Source: an uncultured Oscillospiraceae bacterium
Lineage (GTDB): Bacteria > Bacillota > Clostridia > Oscillospirales > Oscillospiraceae
Length of the DNA: 30,698 nt
Assembly: GCA_934667815.1 (NCBI GenBank)
Contig: CAKUMO010000029.1
Coordinates: forward strand, 1 to 30,698
Direction: 5' to 3'
Shown here: positions 7,537 to 16,178 of the stretch, one piece after another
Numbering within the stretch: position 1 is the stretch's first letter
Layout of the letters: each line of letters begins with the position of its first letter
Notes under the pieces: model-generated
The model's input: the letters and a program-made list of their open reading frames with translations, nothing else
Database searches by the model: none
What the model was told of the DNA's origin: nothing
Program-made: the position numbers and the translations under genes

Positions 7537-9195
7537 ATGCGAAAAATCCTATCTTTGCTCTGTGTATTTGCGCTTGTGCTGTCACTGGCGGCCTGCGCCG
7601 GAGGCGGCGAGTCTGAAAACACGGAGCCGTCCGACGAAGTCAAAGGCGTTTACGATGCGTACACACCCTATGACGAGACCGTCACCCTGACCACCGGCAC
7701 GACCGTCCTCGGCGTTGGCGGCCTGCCCAGCGGCGACGACTATGAGAACAATGTCTTTACGCGTTATCTCCAAAAAACCCAGAATGTCAAGATGAAGGTC
7801 TCCTGGAGCGTGGACAACAATACCTACGCCTCCAAGGTCGCGCTCTGCATCGCGGGCAAGGATCTGCCCGACGTGCTGGTCGTCAACCGCTCGACCTTCA
7901 AGCAGATGGCAGAAAACGACCTGCTGGCCGATCTGAGTGAGGTCTATGACGACTGCATTTCCGACTTCCTGCGTGCGCAGCTCGAGAGCTACGGCTCCGG
8001 CCTGATGGACGAGGTCACCGTGGACGGCAAGCTCCTCGGCATCCCCAGCCCCGCGCTCAACAACTGCCAGAACGTCCTGTGGATTCGTTCGGACTGGCTG
8101 GAGAAGGCCGGACTGGAAGCGCCCAAGACGCTTGAGGATGTGGAAAAGACCGCCCGCAAGTTCATCGACATGAAGCTCGGCGGCGACAACACCATCGGCC
8201 TGACCACGACCAGCAAGCTCTATGAAGGCTACAACTCCTCGTGGGGTCTGGATTCCGTGTTCTCCGTGTTCGGCGCCTATCCCGGTAGCTGGCTGGAGAT
8301 CGACGGCAAGGCGTCCTACGGCTCCGTGCAGCCGGAAATGAAGGAAGCGCTCGAGACGCTGCGCAAGTGGTACGCCGAGGGCATCCTTGATAAGGAGTTT
8401 GCCGTGCGCGACGAGGCCAGCCGACAGTCCCTGATCGGCAGCGGCCGCTGCGGCATGTACTTCGGCGTGTGGTGGCCATCCAACGGCGTGGCCGACATCG
8501 TCGAGCTGGACAACTCCGCCGACTGGATCGCCGTGGCCGCACCGCTTGATTCCAACGGCAAGCTCAAGTACGCTGCGCAGGATCCCATCCAGAAGATCGC
8601 GGTCGTGAGCAAGAAGTGCGCGCATCCTGAGGCCGTCATCAAGGCACTGAACGCGGGCTACGATGTCCTGCGCTGCAACACTGAATACGGCAACCCCTAC
8701 GTCGCACAGACCGAGGAAGCCTATAAGTACTTCTTCGAGACCTCTCCGCAGGGCTGGGGCGTCATGCCGGTGCCCATCGAGATCAACTGGGCGGACTGCG
8801 TCGGCCGCATCGCAAAGGAGATGCAGGAGGCCGTCGAGAAGGAAGACCCCAGCGTGCTATCCATCACCGGCTTTGAAAGTTCCTATGATTACATTCTTTA
8901 TAATTCCAAGCATCCGAAGGAAAACCGCGTGTACTATCACGAATATCTTGCACGCGTTGTCGGCGCGAGCGCCGCGACCGGGGCCTCTGCCGAGGCCGTC
9001 CCGACCTGCTTCTACGGTACGACCAAGACCATGTCCACCCTGTGGTCGTCTCTGGAAAAGCTCGAAAGCGAGATCATGCTCAAGATCGTCATGGGTGAGG
9101 AACCGGTGTCGAGCTTCGATGATTTCATTTCCAAGTGGTATTCCGCAGGCGGAGAGCAGATCACCAAGGAGGTAGAGGAAGCGCGCAATGGCTGA
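7537..9195 (+). CDS. Sugar ABC transporter solute-binding lipoprotein (family 1, LplA/YtcQ-like)
   Basis: Extracellular lipid-anchored binding protein of 552 residues, in the size range of LplA/YtcQ-type oligosaccharide-binding proteins. The signal peptide ends in a lipobox LAAC with Cys20 as the lipid attachment site, followed by a short Gly/Ser/Glu linker. The body has the expected alternating alpha/beta pattern with aromatic-rich segments suited to sugar stacking (WLEIDG, WWPSNG, GWGVMPV). The start at 7537 (MRKILSLL) has AAAGGA upstream and gives an intact signal peptide; the frame opens 15 codons earlier without one. Its stop overlaps the first permease start by 8 bases, so the genes are cotranslated. 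The ligand is probably a mannose-containing oligosaccharide (context). Confidence 0.92.
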   Translation: MRKILSLLCVFALVLSLAACAGGGESENTEPSDEVKGVYDAYTPYDETVTLTTGTTVLGVGGLPSGDDYENNVFTRYLQKTQNVKMKVSWSVDNNTYASKVALCIAGKDLPDVLVVNRSTFKQMAENDLLADLSEVYDDCISDFLRAQLESYGSGLMDEVTVDGKLLGIPSPALNNCQNVLWIRSDWLEKAGLEAPKTLEDVEKTARKFIDMKLGGDNTIGLTTTSKLYEGYNSSWGLDSVFSVFGAYPGSWLEIDGKASYGSVQPEMKEALETLRKWYAEGILDKEFAVRDEASRQSLIGSGRCGMYFGVWWPSNGVADIVELDNSADWIAVAAPLDSNGKLKYAAQDPIQKIAVVSKKCAHPEAVIKALNAGYDVLRCNTEYGNPYVAQTEEAYKYFFETSPQGWGVMPVPIEINWADCVGRIAKEMQEAVEKEDPSVLSITGFESSYDYILYNSKHPKENRVYYHEYLARVVGASAATGASAEAVPTCFYGTTKTMSTLWSSLEKLESEIMLKIVMGEEPVSSFDDFISKWYSAGGEQITKEVEEARNG

Positions 9196-10117
9196 GCTGA
9201 CGCTGAATAAAACCAAAAAGCGGCCGCGTTCGCCTCTCTCCGATCAGAATTGCTACCGCCTGATGCTCCTGCCGGGCATCATCATGCTTCTGATTTTCGC
9301 GGTGGTGCCGATGTTCGGCATTCTCATCGCGTTCCAGAACTATGTTCCGGCCAAGGGCATCACCGGCTCCGAGTGGGTCGGGCTGGAGAACTTCAAGACG
9401 CTCCTGATGCTGCCGGACAGCTTTGAGGTGCTGCGCAACACGCTGGTGCTGGCCATTGCCAAAATGGTGCTCGGTACGATCGTGCCGGTGCTCTTTGCCC
9501 TGATGCTCAACGAGGTCACACAGGATAAGATGAAGAAGTTCATCCAGACCTCGGTCTATCTGCCGTATTTCCTGTCGTGGGTGCTGCTGGGAAGCATTTT
9601 CCTTTCCATGCTCCAGCTCGACGGCGTGGTGAATTACGTCATTGAGCTGTTTGGTGGCGAACCGGTGATGTTCATGGCCAGCAACAAGTGGGCGCCTGTC
9701 ATCATGGTCGTCACGGATGTCTGGAAGAACTTTGGCTACGGCTCCATCATCTACCTGGCTGCGCTGACGAATGTCGATACGAACCTCTATGAGGCAGCGG
9801 CGCTCGACGGCGCGAGCCGCATCCAGCAGGTACGCCACGTCACGCTCCCGGCCATTGCGCCGACGATCGTGCTGGTGTCCACGCTGAATCTGGGCAACGT
9901 TCTCAACGCGGGCTTTGACCAGATATTTAATATGTATAACGAGCTGATCTACGAATCCGTGGACATCATTGATACGTTCGTCTACCGCATCGGCCTCGTG
10001 GAGCTGAATTTCAGTCTCAGTACGGCGGTGGGTCTGCTCAAGTCCGTGGTCAGCTTCGTCCTGATTGCTTTGTCCTACTGGCTGGCGAAAAAGTGGACGG
10101 GCTACAAGATTTTCTGA
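9188..10117 (+). CDS. Sugar ABC transporter permease (LplB-like)
   Basis: A 309-residue inner component of a CUT1-type importer with about six membrane segments, the first at about 27-48 (LPGIIMLLIFAVVPMFGILIA). The cytoplasmic EAA loop is EAAALDGASRIQQVRHVTLP at about residues 202-221, the docking site for the ATPase. It opens with FQNYVPAKGITGSEWVGLENFKTL, typical of LplB/YteP-like permeases. It overlaps the binding-protein gene by 8 bases and is followed by its partner permease after 13 bases. No ATPase gene is nearby, so a shared MsmK-type ATPase is expected. Confidence 0.94.
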   Translation: MAELTLNKTKKRPRSPLSDQNCYRLMLLPGIIMLLIFAVVPMFGILIAFQNYVPAKGITGSEWVGLENFKTLLMLPDSFEVLRNTLVLAIAKMVLGTIVPVLFALMLNEVTQDKMKKFIQTSVYLPYFLSWVLLGSIFLSMLQLDGVVNYVIELFGGEPVMFMASNKWAPVIMVVTDVWKNFGYGSIIYLAALTNVDTNLYEAAALDGASRIQQVRHVTLPAIAPTIVLVSTLNLGNVLNAGFDQIFNMYNELIYESVDIIDTFVYRIGLVELNFSLSTAVGLLKSVVSFVLIALSYWLAKKWTGYKIF

Positions 10118-10130
10118 GGGAGGGAGACAA

Positions 10131-11018
10131 GTGCTGCAATCAAGAAGCATAGGCGACCGCGTCTGGAAATATGTCTGCTACTTTTTCGTCATTCTGGGCG
10201 CGCTCATCTGTCTTTTGCCCATCATTCACACGCTGGCGCTGTCGCTTTCCGACCGTGCCTCGGCCACGGCGGGCAAGGTCTCACTCTGGCCGGTCAATTT
10301 CACCACCGCAGCCTACCGCGCGATTCTGAAAGACGAGCAGTTCTTCGTTTCCTTTAAGAACTCCGTCGTCCGCGCGGCGCTGGGCGTGCCGATCAACGTG
10401 CTGTTCTGCATTCTGATGGCCTACCCCATGTCCAAGACGAAGAAGCAGTTCCCGTCGCGCAACCGGTACATGTGGTTTTTGCTGTTTACGATGCTGTTCA
10501 GCGGCGGCATGATCCCAAGTTACCTGCTCATCAGCAAGCTCGGCCTGATGAACAGCATCTGGTCTCTGATTCTGCCGAGCGCGGTGCCGGTCTACAACGT
10601 CATCCTGCTCATGAACTATTTCAAGAGTCTGCCGCAGGAGCTGGAGGAGGCCGCGATGCTCGACGGCGCAGGCCCGATGCGCATTATGTGGAAGATCTAC
10701 GTTCCCATGGCGCTGCCCTGCATTGCCACGGTCGCGCTGTTCTCCTTCGTCGGTCACTGGAACGCTTGGTTCGACGCGGCGATTTACATCGGCGATCAGA
10801 GCAAGATCCCGCTGCAAACCTACATCCAGCAGCTTGTGGTCAACATGAACGTCAGCTCGTCTCTGAGCTTTGAGGAGCAGATGCAGTTGGCCGAGGTTTC
10901 CGGCAAGGCGTTCAACGCCGCCAAGGTCTTTGTGACTATGATCCCGCTGCTGGTGGTCTACCCCTTCGCGCAGAAGCACTTTGTCAAGGGTATCGTGCTC
11001 GGCGCGGTGAAAGGATAA
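10131..11018 (+). CDS. Sugar ABC transporter permease (LplC/YtcP-like)
   Basis: Second permease of the importer, 295 residues, six predicted membrane spans. It carries the EAA loop EEAAMLDGAGPMRIMWKIYVP and the LplC/YtcP-type ending FAQKHFVKGIVLGAVKG. The best start is the GTG at 10131: GGGAGGGAG precedes it and the product begins with a short basic N-terminus before the first span. A longer frame from 10065 would overlap the previous gene and lacks a ribosome binding site. Nine bases separate its stop from the next gene. It should form a heterodimer with the upstream permease. Confidence 0.94.
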   Translation: MLQSRSIGDRVWKYVCYFFVILGALICLLPIIHTLALSLSDRASATAGKVSLWPVNFTTAAYRAILKDEQFFVSFKNSVVRAALGVPINVLFCILMAYPMSKTKKQFPSRNRYMWFLLFTMLFSGGMIPSYLLISKLGLMNSIWSLILPSAVPVYNVILLMNYFKSLPQELEEAAMLDGAGPMRIMWKIYVPMALPCIATVALFSFVGHWNAWFDAAIYIGDQSKIPLQTYIQQLVVNMNVSSSLSFEEQMQLAEVSGKAFNAAKVFVTMIPLLVVYPFAQKHFVKGIVLGAVKG

Positions 11019-11027
11019 GGAGGCGCA

Positions 11028-14000
11028 ATGAAAAAGATAATCCCCCTTCTTTTGCTGCTGGCGCTGCTGCTGAGCGCCTGTCAGGGCGGCGTGACGCCCT
11101 CGCAGGACGCGAGCGACGCGTCGCAGTCCTCGCAGTCCGATGCGCAGGAGCCGGAGGTCTCGTGGGAATTTAACACCGAGCAGCCCTCCGGCCTGCGCGA
11201 GTCCGCCGTTAGCCTGAACGGGCAGTGGGAGCTGTTCGTTGACGGCGCGGAGAAAACCAAGGAGTATAAAAACGACGACGGAACCGGCACAGAGCGCGTC
11301 GGTCTCACGGCCGAGCCGCGCGGTTTGCGCCTGACGGTCTCCAAGCCGGAGGCAAACGACTATTTTAAAGCCCGTGCTCTTGTTCTGATTGAAGAAAGCG
11401 CAGTGGGCGAGAACGGCGCAGACATCGCGCTGCGCGTGCGCGTCAATGGCGGTGAATGGAGAACGACCGAGGTGTCCTACTACCAAAACGGGCAGCAGCA
11501 CTGGATCGATCTCGATGTCGATGCCGCCGCCCTGACCGAGGGCGAAAACCTGATTGAGCTGAGCAGCAACGCCGCAGACGGTGTGTGGCTCCTCTCCGAC
11601 GGCGGCGAGGGTTACAGCCTGCGTCTGCGCTCGGCCACCTGCGGCGATAGCTGGACAGAAGTGCAGGTGCCGTCCGCAGCCGAGGGTCAGTTTGAGGTCA
11701 GTTATGCGGACAGAGTTTTCCCGGACACCTTCAACGGCATTGTCTGGTACAAAAAGACCTTCACCGTGGACGATCTGTCCAATGAATGGTGGCTGTGCTT
11801 CAACGCAGTCGATTACCGCGCGGAGGTCTGGCTGAACGGGCACTTCCTCGGCAGCCACGAGAATGGCTACACGGGCTTCCGCTTCCCGGTGGCGGCTTCG
11901 CTTGTGCAGGGGGAGAACACCCTTGTCGTGCGCGTGGTCGATCAGGACTGGAACAGCGGCCTGACCGAGGATGATATCCACATCAAAGAAACGCTTGCGG
12001 GCTTCACGCAGGATACGCGCAAGCTCAACTACTGTGGAATCTGGCAGAGCGTGTATCTTGAGCCGCGCGGCAGCGTCGCCGTGGACGATATCTATGTTTC
12101 CACGCTAGATGCACAGGCTGGTGCGCTTGAGGTGCAGGCCACGCTGCGCAATCCCACGGCTGCGGCGCTCGAAACGACGCTGTCGATTACGGTCGATGCG
12201 CAGACGGAAAGCCGGACCGTCACGGTGCCCGCGGGCGGCAGACAAACAGTGGTTCTGCCGCTGACCGTCGCCTCGCCCAAGCGCTGGACGGCGGATGAAC
12301 CGAATCTCTATTCCCTGACCGCAACGGCCGAGGCCGGCGGCAGAACCGACACGCTCACGCAGCGCTTCGGCATCCGTACCACGGCGGTCGAGGGACGCAA
12401 GGTGCTCGTCAACGGCGAGCCGGTGTTCCTCACGGGTATGCTGCACTGGGGCAGCTATTATGAAAACTACACCTCCGCCGTTGCGGCAGAGCGCGTGCGC
12501 TACGAGATCACGGAGCTGCAAAAGGCGGGCTTCAACGCCATCAAGTACTGCCTGATCTCACCGCCGGACTACGTGCTTGATCTGTGCGACGAGCTGGGTA
12601 TGTATGTCTACATCGAGTATCCCATCTGGAATGTCAATGAGACGGACGCATTCTTTGAGCGGGCGTATTTGCAGATGATGGAAATGGTCGAAAAGGACCG
12701 CAGCCATCCCTGTGTCGTCATGAGCGACTTCAACTGCGAGGATCTGGAATTTACGGAGGCCATGGACGCGCTGATGCGCTGGTGTGTCGAGACGGCGAAA
12801 ACGGTCGATCCCGGCCGCCTGTTCACCGACAACAGCACGAACGGCGAGCATAAGTACGGCGATTTTGCAACCTGCCATCCGTATTATCAGGCCGACGTTT
12901 TTGAGACCATGCTCTCCGGCTGGCTGGAGACGCGCGGCGAGCAGCCGCTCATCCTCGGCGAGTACGCGGACATCAGCGTCCTGCGCGACATCAATGAGCT
13001 GAATGCCAAGTCCACCGAGCAGTACACCTGGTATCACGATTATTATCAGGAGATCGATCAGGGTACGGCCATGCGCGAAGCGGGCTACACCGAGGAGCAG
13101 ATCGACACCGTCATTCAGGAATCCGTGCAAAATGCGCAGGAGATGCGCAAATACTACCTCGAGGCCAGCAAGGCACACGAGGGTGTGGCGGGGCTGTTCC
13201 TGACACATATCTTTGAAAGCCCCAACGGCTGGGCAGACGGCTGGTTTGACGATTTGTACAAACCGCATTTCGACGCGGATTATATTAAAATGTCCGCGGG
13301 CGAAAACGCGCTGCTGTTGCCGCGCGAGTCCTCCAACCTCAAGGCGGGGCAGGAGCAGACGCTCACTCCGGCGGTCTCCCTCTACGGCGGTGCGGACGTG
13401 ACGGACGGTGAGCTGCGCTATGAGCTGCTCAACGGCGAGACAAGCGTCCTTTCCGGTACGGCGCAGACGGGCATTGTGCTGGAAAACGGCAACTACTATG
13501 AATTTGTACCTTTGACCCTTGCAATCCCGGACAGCGACAGTGCCGTGCGCTACACGCTGCGCCTGACGCTTTTGGAGAACGGCGAGACCGTCGCATGCAA
13601 CGAGTGGAGCCTCTGGGGCTGCCCGCTGGATTCTCTGGATAAGGCAGGACTTTCCGATAAGAAAATTCAGGTCTACGATCCCTCCGGCCGCCTTGGCCTC
13701 GGCGCACGCTATTCGTGGATGACGGGCTTCACCAACGGCACGGGCGCGGATCTGGTCGTCGCCTCGGAGATGAACGGTATGATCCTGAACTATCTCACAA
13801 ACGGCGGCAAGGTCGTCTACGTCGGCAGCAATTCCGGTGTGACGCAGATCAAGGACAACTGGGACTACAACCGCTTCTCCTTTGCCTATGCGCCCGATCC
13901 GGAGAACGCGCTGGCGGCTTCGCTGCAAAACGAGGGCTTCGGCGGGATGCAGTTTATCAATCTGGCCACGGCGACCTATCTTGCCGCGGCGGACAACGGC

Positions 14001-14228
14001 ACAAATCTCATCGGCCGCTTCGGCATTACCACGGGCGAAATCGCGTCCTATGTCTGCGACTATCTGATCGGTCAGGGCTCAATGCTGCAAACGACCCTTC
14101 GCCTCGATGCCTCCGACCTCAACCTCGGCGGCGCACTTTTGACCCATGAATCCCTTTCGGCACACGGCGAGAACGTTCTCGGCGCTTATCTTCTGGATCA
14201 GATGATCCGGTATCAGCTTGAAAAGTGA
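11028..14228 (+). CDS. GH2-family glycoside hydrolase lipoprotein with an atypical acid/base motif
   Basis: Extracellular lipoprotein of 1066 residues with lipobox LSAC (Cys18). Order: Ser/Asp/Gln linker; a half-copy of the locus repeat domain (about 133-210); GH2 jelly-roll sugar-binding domain (about 225-350, WLNGHFLGSHENGYTGF); Ig-like domain (about 350-455); TIM barrel (about 455-760); a beta domain; and an alpha/beta C-terminal domain (about 870-1066). In the barrel, HPCVVMSDFNCED aligns with the GH2 acid/base motif, placing Glu571 as acid/base but with Cys570 where Asn is usual. The nucleophile is Glu645 in LILGEYAD; the 74-residue spacing suits GH2. Activity could be beta-mannosidase, beta-galactosidase or related. 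AAGGAGG precedes the ATG at 11028. Confidence 0.85.
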   Translation: MKKIIPLLLLLALLLSACQGGVTPSQDASDASQSSQSDAQEPEVSWEFNTEQPSGLRESAVSLNGQWELFVDGAEKTKEYKNDDGTGTERVGLTAEPRGLRLTVSKPEANDYFKARALVLIEESAVGENGADIALRVRVNGGEWRTTEVSYYQNGQQHWIDLDVDAAALTEGENLIELSSNAADGVWLLSDGGEGYSLRLRSATCGDSWTEVQVPSAAEGQFEVSYADRVFPDTFNGIVWYKKTFTVDDLSNEWWLCFNAVDYRAEVWLNGHFLGSHENGYTGFRFPVAASLVQGENTLVVRVVDQDWNSGLTEDDIHIKETLAGFTQDTRKLNYCGIWQSVYLEPRGSVAVDDIYVSTLDAQAGALEVQATLRNPTAAALETTLSITVDAQTESRTVTVPAGGRQTVVLPLTVASPKRWTADEPNLYSLTATAEAGGRTDTLTQRFGIRTTAVEGRKVLVNGEPVFLTGMLHWGSYYENYTSAVAAERVRYEITELQKAGFNAIKYCLISPPDYVLDLCDELGMYVYIEYPIWNVNETDAFFERAYLQMMEMVEKDRSHPCVVMSDFNCEDLEFTEAMDALMRWCVETAKTVDPGRLFTDNSTNGEHKYGDFATCHPYYQADVFETMLSGWLETRGEQPLILGEYADISVLRDINELNAKSTEQYTWYHDYYQEIDQGTAMREAGYTEEQIDTVIQESVQNAQEMRKYYLEASKAHEGVAGLFLTHIFESPNGWADGWFDDLYKPHFDADYIKMSAGENALLLPRESSNLKAGQEQTLTPAVSLYGGADVTDGELRYELLNGETSVLSGTAQTGIVLENGNYYEFVPLTLAIPDSDSAVRYTLRLTLLENGETVACNEWSLWGCPLDSLDKAGLSDKKIQVYDPSGRLGLGARYSWMTGFTNGTGADLVVASEMNGMILNYLTNGGKVVYVGSNSGVTQIKDNWDYNRFSFAYAPDPENALAASLQNEGFGGMQFINLATATYLAAADNGTNLIGRFGITTGEIASYVCDYLIGQGSMLQTTLRLDASDLNLGGALLTHESLSAHGENVLGAYLLDQMIRYQLEK

Positions 14229-14238
14229 GGGAAATTCT

Positions 14239-15432
14239 ATGAAACGACTGCTACTTATCCTCTTGACTCTGGCACTGTGTCTGTCCGTCGCGGCCTGCGG
14301 CGTGCAGCAGCCCTCCGAGCCAAGCTCGGAACCGAGCGAGGCCACGGAGCCGACGGAGGACTTCACCGGCAAGCCGACCTTGCAGTTGCGCGTCAACGAG
14401 CTGCATTGGCTCACGGTCGATCTGACGCCCTATCTCGGAAGCGAGTGGACTTGGGTCAGCTTCGACGTGCCGGTCGAGTATCTGATCGACGGCTTCAACC
14501 AGTTTGCCATTTACAGCAACGCCTATAACCACTCCAATCTCTCCGACCGAAGCGTGGACCTGTTCTTCACTTTCACGGAATTGGCGACGGATTCCTTCGT
14601 GTCCTCGGACATGATGAACTCCTGGGAGCCGTTTACCGACCGCTTTGCCAACATCACGCTCGACCTTTATGACGGCGCCGAATGGCAGAGCTTCCCGGGC
14701 GACATGGAATTCCGTCTGGATGAAAACATGGTTCTGGGCATTTACACGCAGAATAACTCCATCTATTCCGTCTGCCGCAACATCGAGCTGCATGAGCTGG
14801 ACAAGTACACGCAGGCGACGGTCTCCGCACTTGTCCACGTCGGCACGAACCTACTGGAAGAACCCGAGCCGGAGCCTATCGACGAGGGCGATGGGACCAG
14901 CGAGCTGGACACGACGGTTCCTGTCCTCAAGGTTAAGCTCAACGGCGCGCCGGCCGAGCGTCTTGATCTGACGCCCTATCTCGGTCAGAACAGTGTCTGG
15001 GTCACGGTGCCGCTGGATGCCGCCAAGCTGCGCAGCGGGACGAACCGTATTACGCTGGACTCCAATGTGGACAACACCGCGAATTTTGCCGACACGAGCC
15101 TTGACATCTACTTCACGGCCAGCCGCGCAAGCGAGGACACCGAGCTTTCCACCGACGGCCGCCTGAGCTGGATGAAGATCGCAGATCACCGCTATGCCAA
15201 TATTTATCTTGAGCTGCACGACCCGCAGACTGACACTTGGGTCAGATTCCCGGACGAGGAGCGCTACCGCGATACAAACGAGCACACCGTCATCGGACGC
15301 TTCAGCGCCAACGAGTGGCTCGAGCAGTACAACTTCCGCCGCGGCTTCGTGCTGGAAACGCCCGAGCAGTACGACGGCGTGCGCGCGGTCATTCAGCTCC
15401 ATGTCGGCAGCGATTTGAAGATCATCGAGTAA
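14239..15432 (+). CDS. Lipoprotein made of two locus-specific repeat domains
   Basis: A 397-residue surface lipoprotein with no catalytic domain. The signal peptide ends in lipobox VAAC (Cys20), followed by a Ser/Glu/Pro-rich spacer and two copies of the repeat domain found in the esterase and in the 1573-residue protein: residues about 44-207 and 228-397. Copy 2 is very close in pattern to the esterase copies (LDLTPYLGQNSVWVTVPLD, DSNV, YANIYLEL, VIGRF, IQLHVG). The likely role is glycan binding at the membrane surface, feeding the importer (inference). The start at 14239 has GAGGGA upstream; a TTG at 14218 would add seven residues inside the preceding gene. I recognise no named family. Confidence 0.85.
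   Translation: MKRLLLILLTLALCLSVAACGVQQPSEPSSEPSEATEPTEDFTGKPTLQLRVNELHWLTVDLTPYLGSEWTWVSFDVPVEYLIDGFNQFAIYSNAYNHSNLSDRSVDLFFTFTELATDSFVSSDMMNSWEPFTDRFANITLDLYDGAEWQSFPGDMEFRLDENMVLGIYTQNNSIYSVCRNIELHELDKYTQATVSALVHVGTNLLEEPEPEPIDEGDGTSELDTTVPVLKVKLNGAPAERLDLTPYLGQNSVWVTVPLDAAKLRSGTNRITLDSNVDNTANFADTSLDIYFTASRASEDTELSTDGRLSWMKIADHRYANIYLELHDPQTDTWVRFPDEERYRDTNEHTVIGRFSANEWLEQYNFRRGFVLETPEQYDGVRAVIQLHVGSDLKIIE
14368..15429 (+). repeat. Two copies of the locus repeat domain in the small lipoprotein
   Basis: Copies at about 14368-14860 and 14920-15429, separated by a Glu/Pro/Asp linker of roughly 20 residues. Both contain the opening VN strand, the DLTPYLG turn, W(V)x(F/V)xVP, the S/DSN motif, D(R/H)xxNI, and a closing HVG. 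The protein is essentially nothing but anchor plus two domains, which makes it the minimal example of the family in this window. Confidence 0.85.
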
Positions 15433-15455
15433 ACACACGGGAGCGGAGGAGAGTT

Positions 15456-16178
15456 ATGTGGAATGTTCTGATCGCGGATGACGAGCCGGTCGAGCGCAGA
15501 GGGCTGGAAACGCTTCTGCGGCGGCGAAATCTGCCTGTGCAGATCTTTCAGGCGAGCAACGGCGAGGAGGCATTGGAGATTGTGCGGTCGCAGAAGATCG
15601 ACCTTTTGATCTCCGATGTCAAGATGCCGAAGCTCAACGGCCTCGAGCTGACCGAGCGCATCCGGCAGACGGACGAGAATATGATTATTCTTATCCAGAG
15701 CGCCTACGACGATTTTGAATATATGCGCCGGGCGATCCGAATGCGCGTGGACGACTATATCCTCAAGCCCGTCGTCATTGCAGAATTTGATTCCATGATC
15801 GACTCCGCACTCAGAACGCTTGCCCAGCGCAAGGGTGCCCCCTCGGCCGCAGCACGCGAAAACGGCGCGGTCGAGGAGGTCTACCGCCTCGTCGCTGCGC
15901 ACTATGGTGAGAACATCGGCTTGGAGTGGCTTGCAGAGCGCGTGGGGCTGTCGCCCAACTACCTAAGCAGTCTTTTTAAAAGTGAGAGCGGGCAGGGCGT
16001 GACGCAGTATCTCAGCGCCTACCGCATGGAAAAGGCCAAGCAGCTACTCCTGCAAACCAATCTGCGCATCGCGGACATCGGTAAGAGCGTCGGCTATCCG
16101 AATACGTCGTATTTCTGCCAGCAGTTCAAGCGGTTTTTCGGCGTTACGGCCAACAGTATGCGGGAGAACGGAGAATGA
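15456..16178 (+). CDS. Two-component response regulator, YesN-type with AraC DNA-binding domain
   Basis: A 240-residue response regulator. The receiver domain (1-125) has the acidic pair Asp8-Asp9, phospho-acceptor Asp54 in LLISDVKMP, and Lys104 in ILKP. The C-terminal 105 residues are an AraC-type double helix-turn-helix (LEWLAERVGLSPNYLSSLF; IADIGKSVGYPNTSYFCQQF). YesN-type proteins often carry a longer middle segment; here receiver and DNA-binding domain are joined by a short Ala/Arg linker. The ATG at 15456 has GGAGGAG upstream. The stop overlaps the kinase start as ATGA, so the pair is made together. It probably controls this locus in response to extracellular glycan. Confidence 0.94.
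   Translation: MWNVLIADDEPVERRGLETLLRRRNLPVQIFQASNGEEALEIVRSQKIDLLISDVKMPKLNGLELTERIRQTDENMIILIQSAYDDFEYMRRAIRMRVDDYILKPVVIAEFDSMIDSALRTLAQRKGAPSAAARENGAVEEVYRLVAAHYGENIGLEWLAERVGLSPNYLSSLFKSESGQGVTQYLSAYRMEKAKQLLLQTNLRIADIGKSVGYPNTSYFCQQFKRFFGVTANSMRENGE

Noticed and set aside
10281..11981. A 566-codon minus-strand frame across a permease and the GH2 gene
   Set aside because: Spans two well-supported sense genes and has low-complexity His/Arg/Gln-rich composition typical of a shadow frame.
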